Assembly (NCBI GenBank): GCA_963082875.1
Contig: OY720099.1
Coordinates: 19,883,066-19,947,065, forward strand
DNA length: 64,000 bases
Reading direction: 5' to 3'
From: Corella eumyota
Taxonomy: Eukaryota > Chordata > Ascidiacea > Phlebobranchia > Corellidae
Shown here: positions 11,949 to 22,969 of the stretch, in pieces
Numbering within the stretch: the stretch's first letter is position 1
Layout: the number at the start of each line of letters is the position of its first letter
Notes under the pieces: model-generated
Database searches by the model: none
What the model saw: the letters and a program-made list of their open reading frames with translations, nothing else
Told to the model about the DNA's origin: nothing
Translations under genes and position numbers: made by a program

Positions 11949-12014
11949 CCTCGCAAGGGACAGCAAATTTTAAACCGAAATTAAAAGAATTTAAGAAGAA
12001 TTAATTAAAAGAAA

Positions 12015-14333
12015 ATGGCCGAACAATCAACGTCAGCTGTAAGTTGTTTTAAAATTTAATTTTTATTGATTATAATTGTAATGTTTTGCTATTTTGTAAA
12101 GTAAGTCATTTCAGTTGTTAAAAGTCCAAGATTTTTTTAAATTTTTGTGATATATTAGCCTTAATTGTACAAATCTGTAATAATAATGGTTAAATTGCGG
12201 ATTTTTGTTTCTTTAAAGTCAAATTTGGTTTTATATTTACTGTCAGACTGCCCACTAATTTAACATTTTATAATTCAGAATAAATATTGTTTGTTAATGT
12301 AAGGAAAATTATCTTCACAACAAAATTAACACAAAGATATGTCTATTGCTAATTAAACATTAACTTAAATCCTGTATTTGTTTATTTGCAGGCAAACAGT
12401 GGAGGAGTGTGGGGTAAAGAATGTGAGGAAGGTTTAAACAATCAGATTAACCTGGAGTTGTACGCCTCATATGTTTACATGGCAATGGTAAGAATCAATA
12501 TTTAATCTAATATTAGTGTTCATATTATGTTTGTTTCTGTATAAGTCTATGTTTTTTAATTATTTTAAAATCTATTAGTATTGATTTTAAAGCTATAAAT
12601 AAAGTTCTATGTTAAATTAAATTCCAAATCAGTTTTGACTTTGCTATAAAGAATTTTTAATTCTATTTTTTGGGTGTTAAAATTGATCTGTAAAGTGGTA
12701 AAATTAGCACCTTTTTAATTGTTTTGGCCCAATAATAACTTATAAATTTCTTGGTATATATATATATATGTATGAATTAGTCAATTTTATTTAAAGTAAT
12801 CTGTTTAACAATGAATTAGTTTGGTTTAAAAATGTATTTACAGGGTCATTTCTTCGATCGGGACGATGTTGCTCTGAAGAACATCTCAAACTACTTTAAA
12901 GAGTGCTCCGAGGAGGAAAAAGGACATGCCAATCAGATGGTCGAGTTCCACAACAAGAGAGGAGGAACTACCCAGTACTTCCAGATCAAGGTAACTTGGT
13001 TGTTGGGTTTAAATAAGAAATGGGTTTTTTGTAAATGAAAGTCATAAATCTGCCCTATGGCCGACATCTTAACTGTCATAATAAAAGGGCAATCTTATTT
13101 ATTTTGTAGGCCTAAAAATTGAATCTTTGTATATTGCCCACTAAGCTTTTTATTCTATAATTTGTGTATTTTTCATCTATGTTATTCAATATTGTATAAT
13201 TTTTGGTGATATATATTAAGTGTGCGTTACATTTTTTAAGTGTCATAATAGTGGGAGTTGGTAATAAGAAAAAACATGACAATTTTGTAATGTGCTTACT
13301 CATACATTTACTACACCAATATACGTCACATCTTTAATTAGGTTATATGCCTTCTATTATGACAGAGCGCATGTCATAATTGCGTAATTTATGACTCAAT
13401 AAAGAAGTTGTTAAAATTATATTACAACATTGTTTTTCTCATGTATGTCATAAAAAAACAAAACACTTTTAAATACTATAGACATTCTGGTAAAAAAATA
13501 ATGTGATTTTAATGTGTCATATTATTAAAATATTTTAAAATTTTTTTTATAGCCACCAGGCCCTTTTGATCCTTCAAACTTCAACATATTAAAGGCCATG
13601 CAATGCGCTCTTGCACTTGAAGTTAACGTGAACAAAAGTTTGCTGGCTCTACACACAACAGCTGAGCAAGACCCAGAGGTAATTACTTAAATCTTTTGTT
13701 CTTTTTGTTAAATTAAGGACAAGCAATTGTGGCCAAAAGCACTGTGCTATGGTTTACTTTTGTTTTGTAATTAGTGCAGTCATAAATAATCCATTATCCC
13801 CTTTTCACTAATAAGCAAACTTATTTTAGTAATTACCAATTAGCATTATCATCTATTTTCCAACTGTTATACATTTCTTAGCTTTTTAGTCATAGTAATT
13901 TAATATCACATTTTATGTTATACTTTTATAAAATATATATAAAATACTCTTGTGTTGTACTTTTTAAAAACTAGTTGTTAGCCTGCTTTGCAATCTGGAT
14001 TTTAAATGTTGTTATATGGTCGCAACTCTCAACTAATATTTTCCAGTAATAATTTACTGGCACACCACAAACAGCAGTTTAATTTTTGTATGAAGGCAAA
14101 TCCACTGGACATATATATCGTCCACTAAGCTCCATTATATAAAGATTATGTCTCGACTAGAAATTTCTGTAAATTTTGATAAATTTTTTGTTCCGCAGTT
14201 CCAGGATTTCATCGAGGCTAACTACCTCCATGAGCAAGTTGATGCCATCAAGAAGTTGAAGGATCACATCACAAATCTTAAGAGGGTTGGGACTGGGTTG
14301 GGCGAGTTCTTGTTTGACAAACATTTCTCTTAA
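12015..14333 (+). CDS. ferritin, H-type, complete (copy F1)
   Basis: Five exons: 12015-12038, 12392-12487, 12844-12990, 13553-13678 and 14199-14333. They encode 175 residues. Ferritin is a 24-subunit iron-storage shell; H-type subunits oxidise Fe(II). All ferroxidase ligands can be read: E30 and Y37 ([10 protein letters not shown]), E65 and H68 ([11 protein letters not shown]), E110 ([11 protein letters not shown]) and Q144 ([11 protein letters not shown]), offset by three from human numbering. No signal peptide, so it should be the cytosolic form. The 5' leader carries an IRE and there is an AATAAA at 14388-14393. Introns 2 to 4 show high similarity to the partial copy at 41151-43200. This is the only complete IRE-type ferritin in the window and probably the functional parent of the array. 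Confidence 0.96.
13985..14145. repeat. MITE-like repeat in ferritin F1 intron 4
   Basis: Contains 'atatggtcgcaactctcaac' and 'caccacaaacagcagtttaa', the reverse form of the repeat at 285-435. A shortened copy with the same left part is at 43140-43210. Confidence 0.5.
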
Positions 14334-14387
14334 CTCCGCATCATTTTATCCTGTCATCTTTTAACTGTATTATATCTGTAGCTTGTT

Positions 14388-14393
14388 AATAAA
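14388..14393 (+). other. polyadenylation signal of ferritin F1
   Basis: AATAAA 55 bases after the stop, within 'gcttgttaataaaatcctg'. The same 3' UTR block reappears without a gene in front of it near 30787 and 48241. Confidence 0.7.
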
Positions 14394-14812
14394 ATCCTGA
14401 TTATAATCCATTTTTTGTTTTTATTGAATTTATAAATTAAATCTTTTAAAAGTTATGGTATTAACATTTTTTAAAATGCTATGTGCATTATTTCTAACAT
14501 TTAAGGTTTGTTTTTATAAAGAAATTTTGTTGTTAATAAATCAATACAAGGCACTCTAATAAAACGAAGATTAACCAATAAAATTTCCCAAAGCGTTGCC
14601 TGTAAAATCAATCAACAAAAGAAGCGTTTTCAGAATGCTTCAAACACTTTTTTTAAAAGCCACGCTTTTGTTAATTACTCGCCTACTTTAAAATTGCATT
14701 TTACGTCTTGTTTAGCCTACTTTTGCGAATAGGTTTGAATTTAATGTAAGTGTGTAAGGTTAATAAGTAGGATAACCTACAATTGAACTTTTTGGTGTTT
14801 TTAGGCATAGCA

Positions 14813-15060
14813 ATGACACCACTAGTTATTAAGGTTAGTATAAGATATTTAAATATAATAAGATATTTAAATATACTTTTTCGTCTTTATATATTAGAAA
14901 TAGGCTTGGCTTTTTAAAATTATGTTATTTTTTGGTTTGATTAATGTTATTATTATGTTTACAGGCAAACAGTGGAGGGGTGTGGGATAAAGAATGTGAG
15001 GAAGGTTTAAACAATCAGATTAACCTAGAGTTGTACGCCTCATATGTTTACATGGCTATA
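14813..15060 (+). pseudogene. second-type ferritin fragment, exons 1 and 2 only (F1')
   Basis: Exon 1 (14813-14833, MTPLVIK) and exon 2 (14965-15060, starting ANSGGVWDKECEEG and ending YVYMAI) match the first two exons of the complete second-type gene at 31207. Splice sites look intact, but exons 3 to 5 are absent: a SINE follows at once and then unrelated spacer. A transcript could encode only the first ferritin helix, so I treat it as a truncated pseudogene. Confidence 0.85.
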
Positions 15061-15082
15061 GTAAGTAAAAAAAGTGTTTTTT

Positions 15083-15346
15083 TTTGTGGGAAAGTCGAAT
15101 GCGCGACCTAAACATATAGTAACATCAGTGACTCCGACCCAGTCTCGAGTTGCCTGTGGCAGTTTGGGATATTATAGATTATAATTACCCAGTAATTATG
15201 CTGCTGATTAAGTGCTGGCTCAGCAGGAGTTCGTACCGGTTATAGCGCCTTACTCAAGGGCTGTACATTATGAGGTCAGTGGGGATTGAACCCACGACCC
15301 CATGTGTTGTGTAGCAAGTGTTCTTACCACTACACCACGCTGCCGG
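15083..15346 (-). mobile_element. tRNA-related SINE
   Basis: Reverse full-length copy right after the ferritin fragment. SINEs at the same place relative to ferritin exon 2 occur at 43862 and 48930, so this insertion predates the segmental duplications. The outer side (15347-15470) contains a second, more decayed tRNA-like stretch. Confidence 0.87.
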
Positions 15347-16343
15347 CTTTATCACATAAGTTATGCGTTCGATCCCCACTGCACCAATGTCGCAACATCG
15401 TAGCGCAATTTCCGGCCATATATTCAAATAACTATAGATAACTGCCAAAGAAAACTTAAGAATTGGTCGGGGTTTTTAGTTGTGAATTTAATTTTAAAAA
15501 CAACAGGCTATTATATAACCTTGTAGAAAATGCCAAAATTGCTGTTTTTGAAAAACACAAATTTTACTAAGTTTTGGTAAAATATGATTTTTTAGACGTT
15601 TGGGTGACTTATATTAAGTTAGAAGTGTTTTTTTTTTGCAAGAAAATTTTTTCAATTTTATTTTTTCAATTAATCATTTAAAACAACCGCAAGATGATGC
15701 ACGAGAGTCATTTTTTTTATTTCTTACTTTTTCATAAAAACGTGATTTTAAAATGATTTAGATTCAAAATTACAAGTTTAAATGACTTAGATAAGACTGC
15801 AACAAAATATTTTTTTGATTATTTTTCGAAACAACAAAGTTCACTATAAATAGTTTTAATTTTGGGGGCAACCTTTAACTTGCCATATTGTTGCTTTTAT
15901 GACATCACTAAGCAGTGTTCACGTGATCAATTAATGACCTCAACACATGACGTATTCAACGAGTGACGTCATAAATTATTGTAACAAAGTATTTTGATCC
16001 GAGTATTAACCAGAAGCAAGTTATGCAAATTATTATTCGGACTTTAAAGGTGTAATCATTCCCGTCCTATCAGGGGAATTCCCCTGCTTACGTCATCTTA
16101 ATGACGTCACAATTTTAACGACGCTAAGTTCTCTTATGTTATTTTATATTTTGTACAAGATTCCCGGCCTGTGATTGGCCAATTTTTGTTGATTGACGTT
16201 TTAAGCCACGCCCATTCGTATTTTTTTTAAGTTTAATGATTAAGCTTTCTAACTACTCCCGTGTTTATTTAAAACCTTGTAGGTGTTGGGTAAGTAATTT
16301 ATTGACAACAATTTAACGCAATCTACTTAATTTTACAACAATT
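15347..16343. other. duplicated spacer with kappaB-like palindrome
   Basis: No gene seen. This spacer is repeated, with deletions, at 44130-45042, 49190-50399 and 63245-63794. It holds two TGACGTCA sites (15964 and 16102), the octamer ATGCAAAT (16023-16030) and the perfect palindrome GGGGAATTCCCC at 16073-16084. Confidence 0.6.
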
Positions 16344-18523
16344 TTATTTCTTGGTTAAACCTCGAACTTTAACAAGTTTCTCTTCACACTTTTTAATCAA
16401 CATGCTTTTATCTTCATCACTCATATCTTTAGCATTCTTGTAAGCCTCCAATGCCCTCACATAATAACCTTCTGCCTCTGATGGTTGTTGAGCTTTGTTG
16501 AGATACCATCGACCAAGCAAGTGCAAGTGGAACCCATAAACCCCATACTCATTTGCTGAAGATCCCAGAACATCCTCCATCAACTTCACTGCTTGCTGAC
16601 TTGTTTGGGTGGGATCAACATCGGACAAATATTCACACACAGCTATGTAATATAAACACCTGGCTTCCACTTCACATCTCACCTTCACATCAGATTGTGT
16701 GTCGTTGTGGACGAGCTCTGTCATTTCATGCATGAGTGGTGTCACATGATGTTGGATGACACTTTTCATGTTTCCATCTTCTTTCATTTTAAGAACATAA
16801 TTATACAGACCATTCACACAAGACTCTGTCGCTTTAACAGATTGGTTGAGCACTTTACTACCAAGACCATACAACCCACCAGCTGCACTGTAGAACAAGA
16901 TTGACTCCAGATATTTCTCCTTACCTTGAAGATGGATAGCAAATAACTGGACTTGCTCAGCACTAACTTGGATGTTGCTTTGAATCAGGGAAGAAACCTC
17001 GTTCTTGGCTTCCATGGCATTGTCATATTGGTTGGTCATCAAACAGGCGACATAATATTGGGTCAGCTTTGGAAGGAGGTCAAAGGTCACACCAAACTTG
17101 TATTTTTGCTCATATTGGAGAATGGTTTTGTCGTTACTTTTACTCTTTAACTTGTTCCAGATTGATTCTTTAATAAAGTTAACTCATGTTAGAAACAGTT
17201 CCTAATGTTAAACATATTAAAGTTGCCATAACAACCATTTATTGGTAACTGTTACGTCATAGTGTGTTACCAACATACTATAAATTGTTGATTTTAACTT
17301 TGCTGTATTGTTCGTTTTAGTAATTAAAATTTTAATTAAATTTAAATTAACGCGTGTTGCTAATTAGTTAATACAACATTGACCCCTTTTTGCAACGAAC
17401 TGTGACGTAACAATCACCAAATTTAACCAACCTTCTGAAGCAAACAGTTCCTCCAGATCCTTAGATGTTACTTCCAATCCTAATAATTAAAAGAAAGTTG
17501 TTAAAGTTGTTCTCATAAAACATTTCACAAAAACTTAACTTTTATTAACTTACCAATTTGCCTTCTTTTCACTGTTTTGGTTGCCATGGAAGCAGTCACG
17601 CTTGGATGAAAACTGGTCATGCTTCCGTGACCACTGTCAGAGGTCATCTCACTCTCAAGGTCAAAAGGTCGCCCCAACCCAGAAAATCGATCTTTAACAT
17701 CCAAGAGACCAAACTCGGACGAAATATCTGGATATTTTGTATTATTATAAACTAGTTTTTAGGCCTATGTTGTTTAACAAGTTGTCTTATTTAAATATCA
17801 TATAATGCAATATTTAATAGATTTGTGGTAAGTTGACTCGTTTATTGTTAACTTAAAACTACTTGAGGCATATATAACCATTTATATAACAAATACATAA
17901 CTTACCTTTTGTTACTTCTTTCTCTACCTAAAACAAAAAAAAAACTTTAATTTTATTCGTATTAAAAGTAAGGTTTAACACTATCTGAAACAGGTTAAAA
18001 GTTAAGCTTAAAGTAACACAAACTACCTTAAAGTGTTATGGTTTGATATAGATAAAAATTTTTCACTTACCTTCTTATTAAACAACTCAGAAATTGTGAT
18101 CCGAGCATTTTCTTTCATCTCTTCAAAATCGTCAGCGAAACTTTCGAATACTTCGTACTTCGTCATGACAACGGATTCAAACTTTCCGATGTCGTCATCA
18201 CCTGGATACTGGGAAAGATATTTGTTTAATCTTTCAAGCATCGACTTTGAACTATAATCGAACATGAACTGATCAGAAGCTTCCTGGTTCTTGGTGCAAA
18301 CGCTGACAACCAATGATCCTGGTCTGATGGACTCGATGATTGCATCTCGACCCTCCACAATTTTGTCCAACACTCCCCTCCAGAACGGCCGAAGTTCAGG
18401 TCTTAAAGCAACATAAGCAACCCCAGCTACTGCCACAGCACTGGCTATTGTACGTGCAGGTTGCCCTTCCAATCTCATATCGAAACTACCTTGTGCAACT
18501 TTTAAGTCAACTATGTCTGCCAT
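16344..18523 (-). CDS. TT-A: TRADD-N-like plus TPR-like protein, complete copy
   Basis: Five minus-strand exons: 18523-18071, 17927-17906, 17727-17554, 17479-17432 and 17167-16344. They join in phase to 506 residues. Residues 1-151 (exon 1) contain GRDAIIESIRPGSLVVSVC followed by EASDQFMFDYSSKS, which recalls TRADD-N-like domains of invertebrate immune-type proteins; that match is by eye and tentative. Residues 152-232 are a Ser-rich linker (SDSGHGSMTS). The last exon encodes helical repeats; the C-terminal one (HLHLLGRWYL...EAEGYYVRALEAYKNA) is TPR-like. No signal peptide or membrane span, so presumably cytosolic. The start ATG follows an in-frame-compatible MADIV shared by all copies. It is one of five copies here. 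Function unknown; an adaptor or sensor role is inference. Confidence 0.82.
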
Positions 18524-19460
18524 TTTCAGATGTTTTAAGCTAAAGCGAAAATTATGTTTAATTTAAGTTAAATATTAATATAAATTGAACTTATTTTTAA
18601 AACTTAACAGTTTAATATGATTTTTAAATCTCCGTAGTTTTATTTAAAAATAGTTACCGACATTTAAACTGAATAACGAACTAAAACTATTGATTTTGAA
18701 TATGTAAATCCTTTACCAACGAAATAATAGTAAAAACCTTTAAAATTGTTATAACAACGTTATAAATAGGTTTTCATATTGTGTTTCCATGGTCGACTAG
18801 TTCTGTATTAAGTTCACCTAGACAGCTAGACAATGACTATACCAGAGCTACGTTTAAAATACATTGTCAATATTGTGAATTGATATTTTAAGGTTTTTTG
18901 GTTGGCAGACCTTTAACTTTTTGCGACGCCTTTAATCTTTACAGATCATTTTATCAAAGTGAAGAAATGCTAGTCTACGATTTGCTAAATCGCTGACATC
19001 AAAAACTTGATAAGATTAGGCATTATTATTTTGAATAAAACTGTATTTTAATAAACATTTGAAGTTTTGGTCTATTTAATAATTTTATTATATAATTCTA
19101 ACTATATAAAATTTCATTCAATTAGAAATATAGTTTCAACTAAAAAATCCTGACGTTACAAATAATAAAATATTAATCTTTAGTGCCTCCTGACGGAAAA
19201 CTTTAAAAATTCCCCGTTTTTTTCAGAAAATTTTATTTTCTAATGCGCACGTGCTCTTGTATATTTTAACTTTTGTCATGTTTAGCTTAGATTTAAATGT
19301 TATTTGTCAGTAAATTGTTGGTAAATATGTTGATATTTTTACAGTTTATAAACCTGACTTTATAATAGGTTGGGGTTGTTAGTAAAAAATGATCAAAACT
19401 ATTTGTTAAATACAAACAACAAACTCGCAAATGTGCGGGCACCAAAGTTAATTAGTTTAT
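18524..19460. other. spacer upstream of TT-A
   Basis: AT-rich, includes the presumed TT-A promoter. No gene, SINE or tandem repeat recognised. From about 19170 on it matches 60030 onwards, the start of the block shared by U1 and U2. Confidence 0.5.
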
Positions 19461-19467
19461 CGTTAAT

Positions 19468-19760
19468 TAACAAAGTTTTTTTTTTATCTTCATCTTCAAT
19501 GTGGGAAGGTCAATGTGCGACTTAAACATAGAGTAACATCAGTTACTCCAACCCAGTCTCAAGTTGCCTGTGGCAGTTTGGGATAATATAGATTATAATT
19601 GCCTGTGATAATTATGCCACTGATTAAGTGTTGGCTTAACAGGAGTTCATAATCGTTTATAGCGCCCTACTCAAGGGCACTACAGCATGAGAGCAGTGGG
19701 GATTGAACTCACGACCTCATGTGGGTGTAGCAAGTGTTCTTACCTCTACACCACGCTGAT
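19468..19760 (-). mobile_element. tRNA-related SINE in the U1 block
   Basis: Reverse copy from a T-run and CTTCAATGTGGGAAGG to CTACACCACGCTG. A SINE lies at the matching place before U2 (60342-60627). Confidence 0.85.
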
Positions 19761-20094
19761 TAAAATTTAACTTTAAATCTAACGCTAAAAATTATTATCA
19801 AACCAAGAAACGTTTTATTTTAATCCTTTTAATTTAATTAAAAAAAATTAATCATCGTTAACAAAGTTAATATTTTGTGTTACGAATTGACGAACTTAAT
19901 TTTTCGTATAACTGTGCCCACCCACAAATTGTTAAATATTTTTAACAAGATTGACACTGGCAGTTGGCAGAGGAAACATCTGGTTCAAACATTTGTATTT
20001 AAAATTTTATTTAAGGTTTAAAGAAGATAATAATTAAAAACTTATTGTGACATTTTATAGAAACTTTTTAGCTCGGTTTTAATAAAAATTTAAA

Positions 20095-20405
20095 GTAGAT
20101 GAAGTTTTAAAAAAGATTCGGATTTAAACTGGAGTCGTAAAGAGGATTTTGAAAAAGAAGAGAAAATGTACAAGAAGGAAGCAAAGGGGATCGAGGAACA
20201 AATTGTGAAGATGAAAGCATCCAAAGAGGATAAATATGTGATCCAGAAGAGGAAGCTAGTCTTGGAGGAATCAAGGATGATGATTCCTGATAGTCAGAAG
20301 TCCGGAGTAAAACATCTGACAACTTTGTTGGAACAGGATGAGAATTGTAAAGAGGGGATCTTTATATCTCAGCAGAGACCATCCTGGAGGAGATTTAGAA
20401 ACATT
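20095..20405 (+). pseudogene. TBCA: tubulin-specific chaperone A retrocopy 1
   Basis: An intronless stretch matches tubulin cofactor A: KIRI, then TGVVKRI, KMYKKEAKGIEEQIVKM and LEESRMMIPDSQK, close to human QIKIKTGVVKRL...MYEKEAKQQEEKIEKM...LQESRMMIPDCQ. TBCA captures beta-tubulin folding intermediates. The copy is dead: there is a TAA right after KIRI, a frame change before KMYKK, and the frame shifts again after DSQK, after which the real C-terminal part (LYISAETILEE) is in another frame. The start codon is also lost. A single-exon layout suggests a processed retrocopy; the parent gene is not in this window. Confidence 0.8.
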
Positions 20406-20574
20406 CTTGAGGTAATACAATTTACCACCATAAGTATGTCCAATATTTATTGATTTGTTTAACTTCATCAAAGTTCGTGTGGTTAGTCAGGCTTATATTC
20501 TACGTCATCTCATGTCCTTTTATTTAATATATGAACGTGTAATAACACGATATTGTTTTGTTTACTTTTCTGCA

Positions 20575-21018
20575 GCTTTTCATTGCAGTTTGGTTCCTAA
20601 TTTTAATGTTATTAACATCCTGGGTTAAAGATATTTTTAAATTTAATTTGAAACAACTAAATTTTAAACCCAGTTTAAGTCAAAATGATTTTACTTGAAT
20701 AAATTTTTATTGAAAACTTTTGACAGCGATCTGAGGTACAAGGAAGCGTTGGTGTTTCCTGCAGGTCACGTGGTCACACCGGAAGTGTTGACAAATTCAA
20801 AATTTATTTCTTTTAATATTTTTTTGTTAAGTTATTTCTTGGGATTTTTTATTTTGTTTTTAGGCGATGATGACTTCAAACGTAGATTCTCCGCTCAAGA
20901 GCAAGAGGGAGAAAAAGTGGGAAACGAGAGAGTGAAATATGAGAGAAAGGAAAGAAGGGTGATATTAGGAAGAGAGAATAAAAACATAAAACGATTTGTA
21001 AGAGAAATTTTAAGTTAA
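20575..21018 (+). other. possible upstream exons of U1, unassigned
   Basis: A CTGCAG acceptor-like site precedes a hydrophobic stretch (LFIAVWFLILMLLTSWV) that would form one membrane span. Further on is an open stretch that holds DLRYKEALVFPAGHVVTPE, then, after a T-rich tract ending in TTTTAG, a very basic and acidic stretch (KRRFSAQEQEGEKV...NKNIKRFVREILS). Both are kept in the second block (61325-61784). Preservation suggests former exons, but I cannot fix the frame connections or name a family. Confidence 0.35.
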
Positions 21019-21125
21019 TAAACACAAACATACTACACTTGAGTTATGACATCATACAACTGTGTTATGATGTCACAAGTAATAAGTAAATGTTTTGTCA
21101 TACTAACTAGTTTATTACGTCACAG

Positions 21126-22060
21126 AAAGCTCGGCCTTCCTCGTGTTCTCGACTTTCTTGAAGTTTTTCCGACATATTAAGTAAGCTGCTCACTCATGCG
21201 TCAAACATGATTATTGCGTCACAATCAAACACAGATAACAAAGATGACGTCACTGGGTTATATTCGAATTTATTCTCAGCTTTGGAGGTAAAATTTTTTT
21301 TATGAATACTTTAAATTAATTTTAGGATTTTTGTTTGTCGCAAGTGGGCGCTCATAAACTTAAATATTTTTCAATATTAAAGCATTTAAGTGATGGAAAC
21401 ATGAAGTTGACCGACGAACCCAGTCTCGCTCTGTTGGAGATGACCTTTGACCTTGCCCAGCACGACCAACGTAAGACGAACCACAACGCGAACAAACGAC
21501 CTCATTCTTCATTCTTTGGTGAGTCATACGGACTGTTTGTGACGTCATTTAAACCCCTTATTTTATATGTTTAGTTGACATGGCGTTACATGACCACATC
21601 ACCCCTACGTCACCCATTTCACCTCGATCGCCCATTAATGACGTCACACCCATTACCGTGACCCATCGTAATGGAACAAAGGGTCTATCGGTCCCCGCTT
21701 CGAAGGCGAGCCCGAACTCACGATGGTGATGTGTTCGACGAATCTTCGATCCTGGAGGAAAACGAGGAAGAAATTGCTCGAATTGATCCTCCGAGTGATC
21801 TTGTGTTAAGTTCGGGCGAGTTGACTCAACGCAGAAGACGCGGTGACGTAGACAATCAACAGAACAATAACTCGTCCGTGGTTCTAGATCGTGATTCTGG
21901 TTTTGCTGAATCTTACCACCCAACATTCCAACCTTGTTGGGGGGCAACACTGGAGGAAAATACCCCCCTAATCACCTCCCTGAGGGCTCTAGGAGGATGC
22001 GGGGTCGACTGGAACAGCAATGAAAATACAAAGTTTAATTATGACGTCATTAAATTATGA
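21126..22060 (+). pseudogene. U1: unassigned gene, decayed copy
   Basis: Exon-like blocks at 21126-21287, 21326-21518 and 21575-22060, with phases that fit U2. The first block has stop codons here (a TGA where U2 has CGA). The second encodes SQVGAHKLKYF...LSDGNMKLTDEPSLALLEMTFDLAQHD. The third begins DMALHDHITPTSPISPRSP and, in another frame, continues YRSPLRRRARTHDGDVFDES, then DSGFAESYHPTFQP. Compared with U2 about 470 bases, including nearly all of the 30-bp VNTR, are missing. A Ser/Pro/Arg-rich protein of unknown family. Its 3' end runs convergently into TT-E. Confidence 0.55.
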
Positions 22061-22411
22061 TTTAAATTTTTGTTGATTGACGTTTTAAGCCACGCCCATT
22101 CGTATTTTTTTTAAGTTTAATGATTAAGCTTTCTAACTACTCCCGTGTTTATTTAAAACCTTGTAGGTGTTGGGTAAGTAATTTATTGACAACATTTTAA
22201 CGCAATCTACTTAATTTTACAACAAATTTATTTCTTGATTAAACCTCGAACTTTAACAAGTCCCTCTTCACATTCTTTAATCCACCAGCTTTTATCTTTA
22301 TCACTCACACCTTTAGCATTCTTCCAAGCCTATTAATATTTAATAGATTTGTGGTAAGTTGACTTGTTTATTGTTAATTTAAAACTACTTGAGGCATATA
22401 CTATAACCATT

Positions 22412-22969
22412 TGTTAAGTCCATTTATATGAAACTGATTTATATTTTCTCATTAATTTTAAATACAATTTCACACTCGGTTGGACACCATTAGCCGCTAT
22501 TGTGCGCTTCTTTTTGGATCGCCTTATCGCCTGGTCATTTCAAGTTTTTCCCTTTTTTCCAGCGTTCTTAGTCACGTGATTTGTGTTTCGCCTTTTTTGT
22601 CTTTATTTGTATCGTAACTTGGAATAATTTTGGAATTCTACTTTTAGTACGTCATATATTTAGAATACGATTCGCCCTGTTCTAACAATTCATAAATGGT
22701 CTTTAGTTAGTTTTTGTTAAAAGTAATATTGATTTGTAAGTGTTAAGCCAGTATTGTTTTTTGTTAATTGTTTTTCTTGTGTACTGAATATTGAATACAT
22801 TGTAGAGTATTTCAATTGTTGTGTCAGTCGAGTTAGACAGTTGCAATTCTGGGCCCATTATCGGTATTATTTTTATATTAACTGAGATCAATCTGTGATC
22901 AAGGGGCGTATTTTATTCTCCGATCAACCTATTGTTGGTCACGTGGGGTATAGTTAGACAAACCCTACA
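22412..22969 (+). repeat. 5' LTR of BEL copy 1
   Basis: Long terminal repeat from TGTTAAG to CCTACA. The same sequence, with a handful of changes, is at 28589, 51946 and 58344. No gene inside. Confidence 0.93.

Noticed and set aside
15254-15448. 64-residue minus-strand frame containing GIERITYVIKPAAW
   Set aside because: Falls within a SINE and a decayed tRNA-like repeat; no conservation in the other copies of this spacer.
20598-20698. Single-span membrane protein gene
   Set aside because: The hydrophobic stretch is kept in both U blocks but has no start codon or clear downstream partner; left as a possible exon only.
22703-22891. 62-residue minus-strand frame starting MISVNIKI, repeated four times in the window
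   Set aside because: It occurs only inside the LTRs and has no similarity to a known protein; it is a chance frame that is copied with the LTR.
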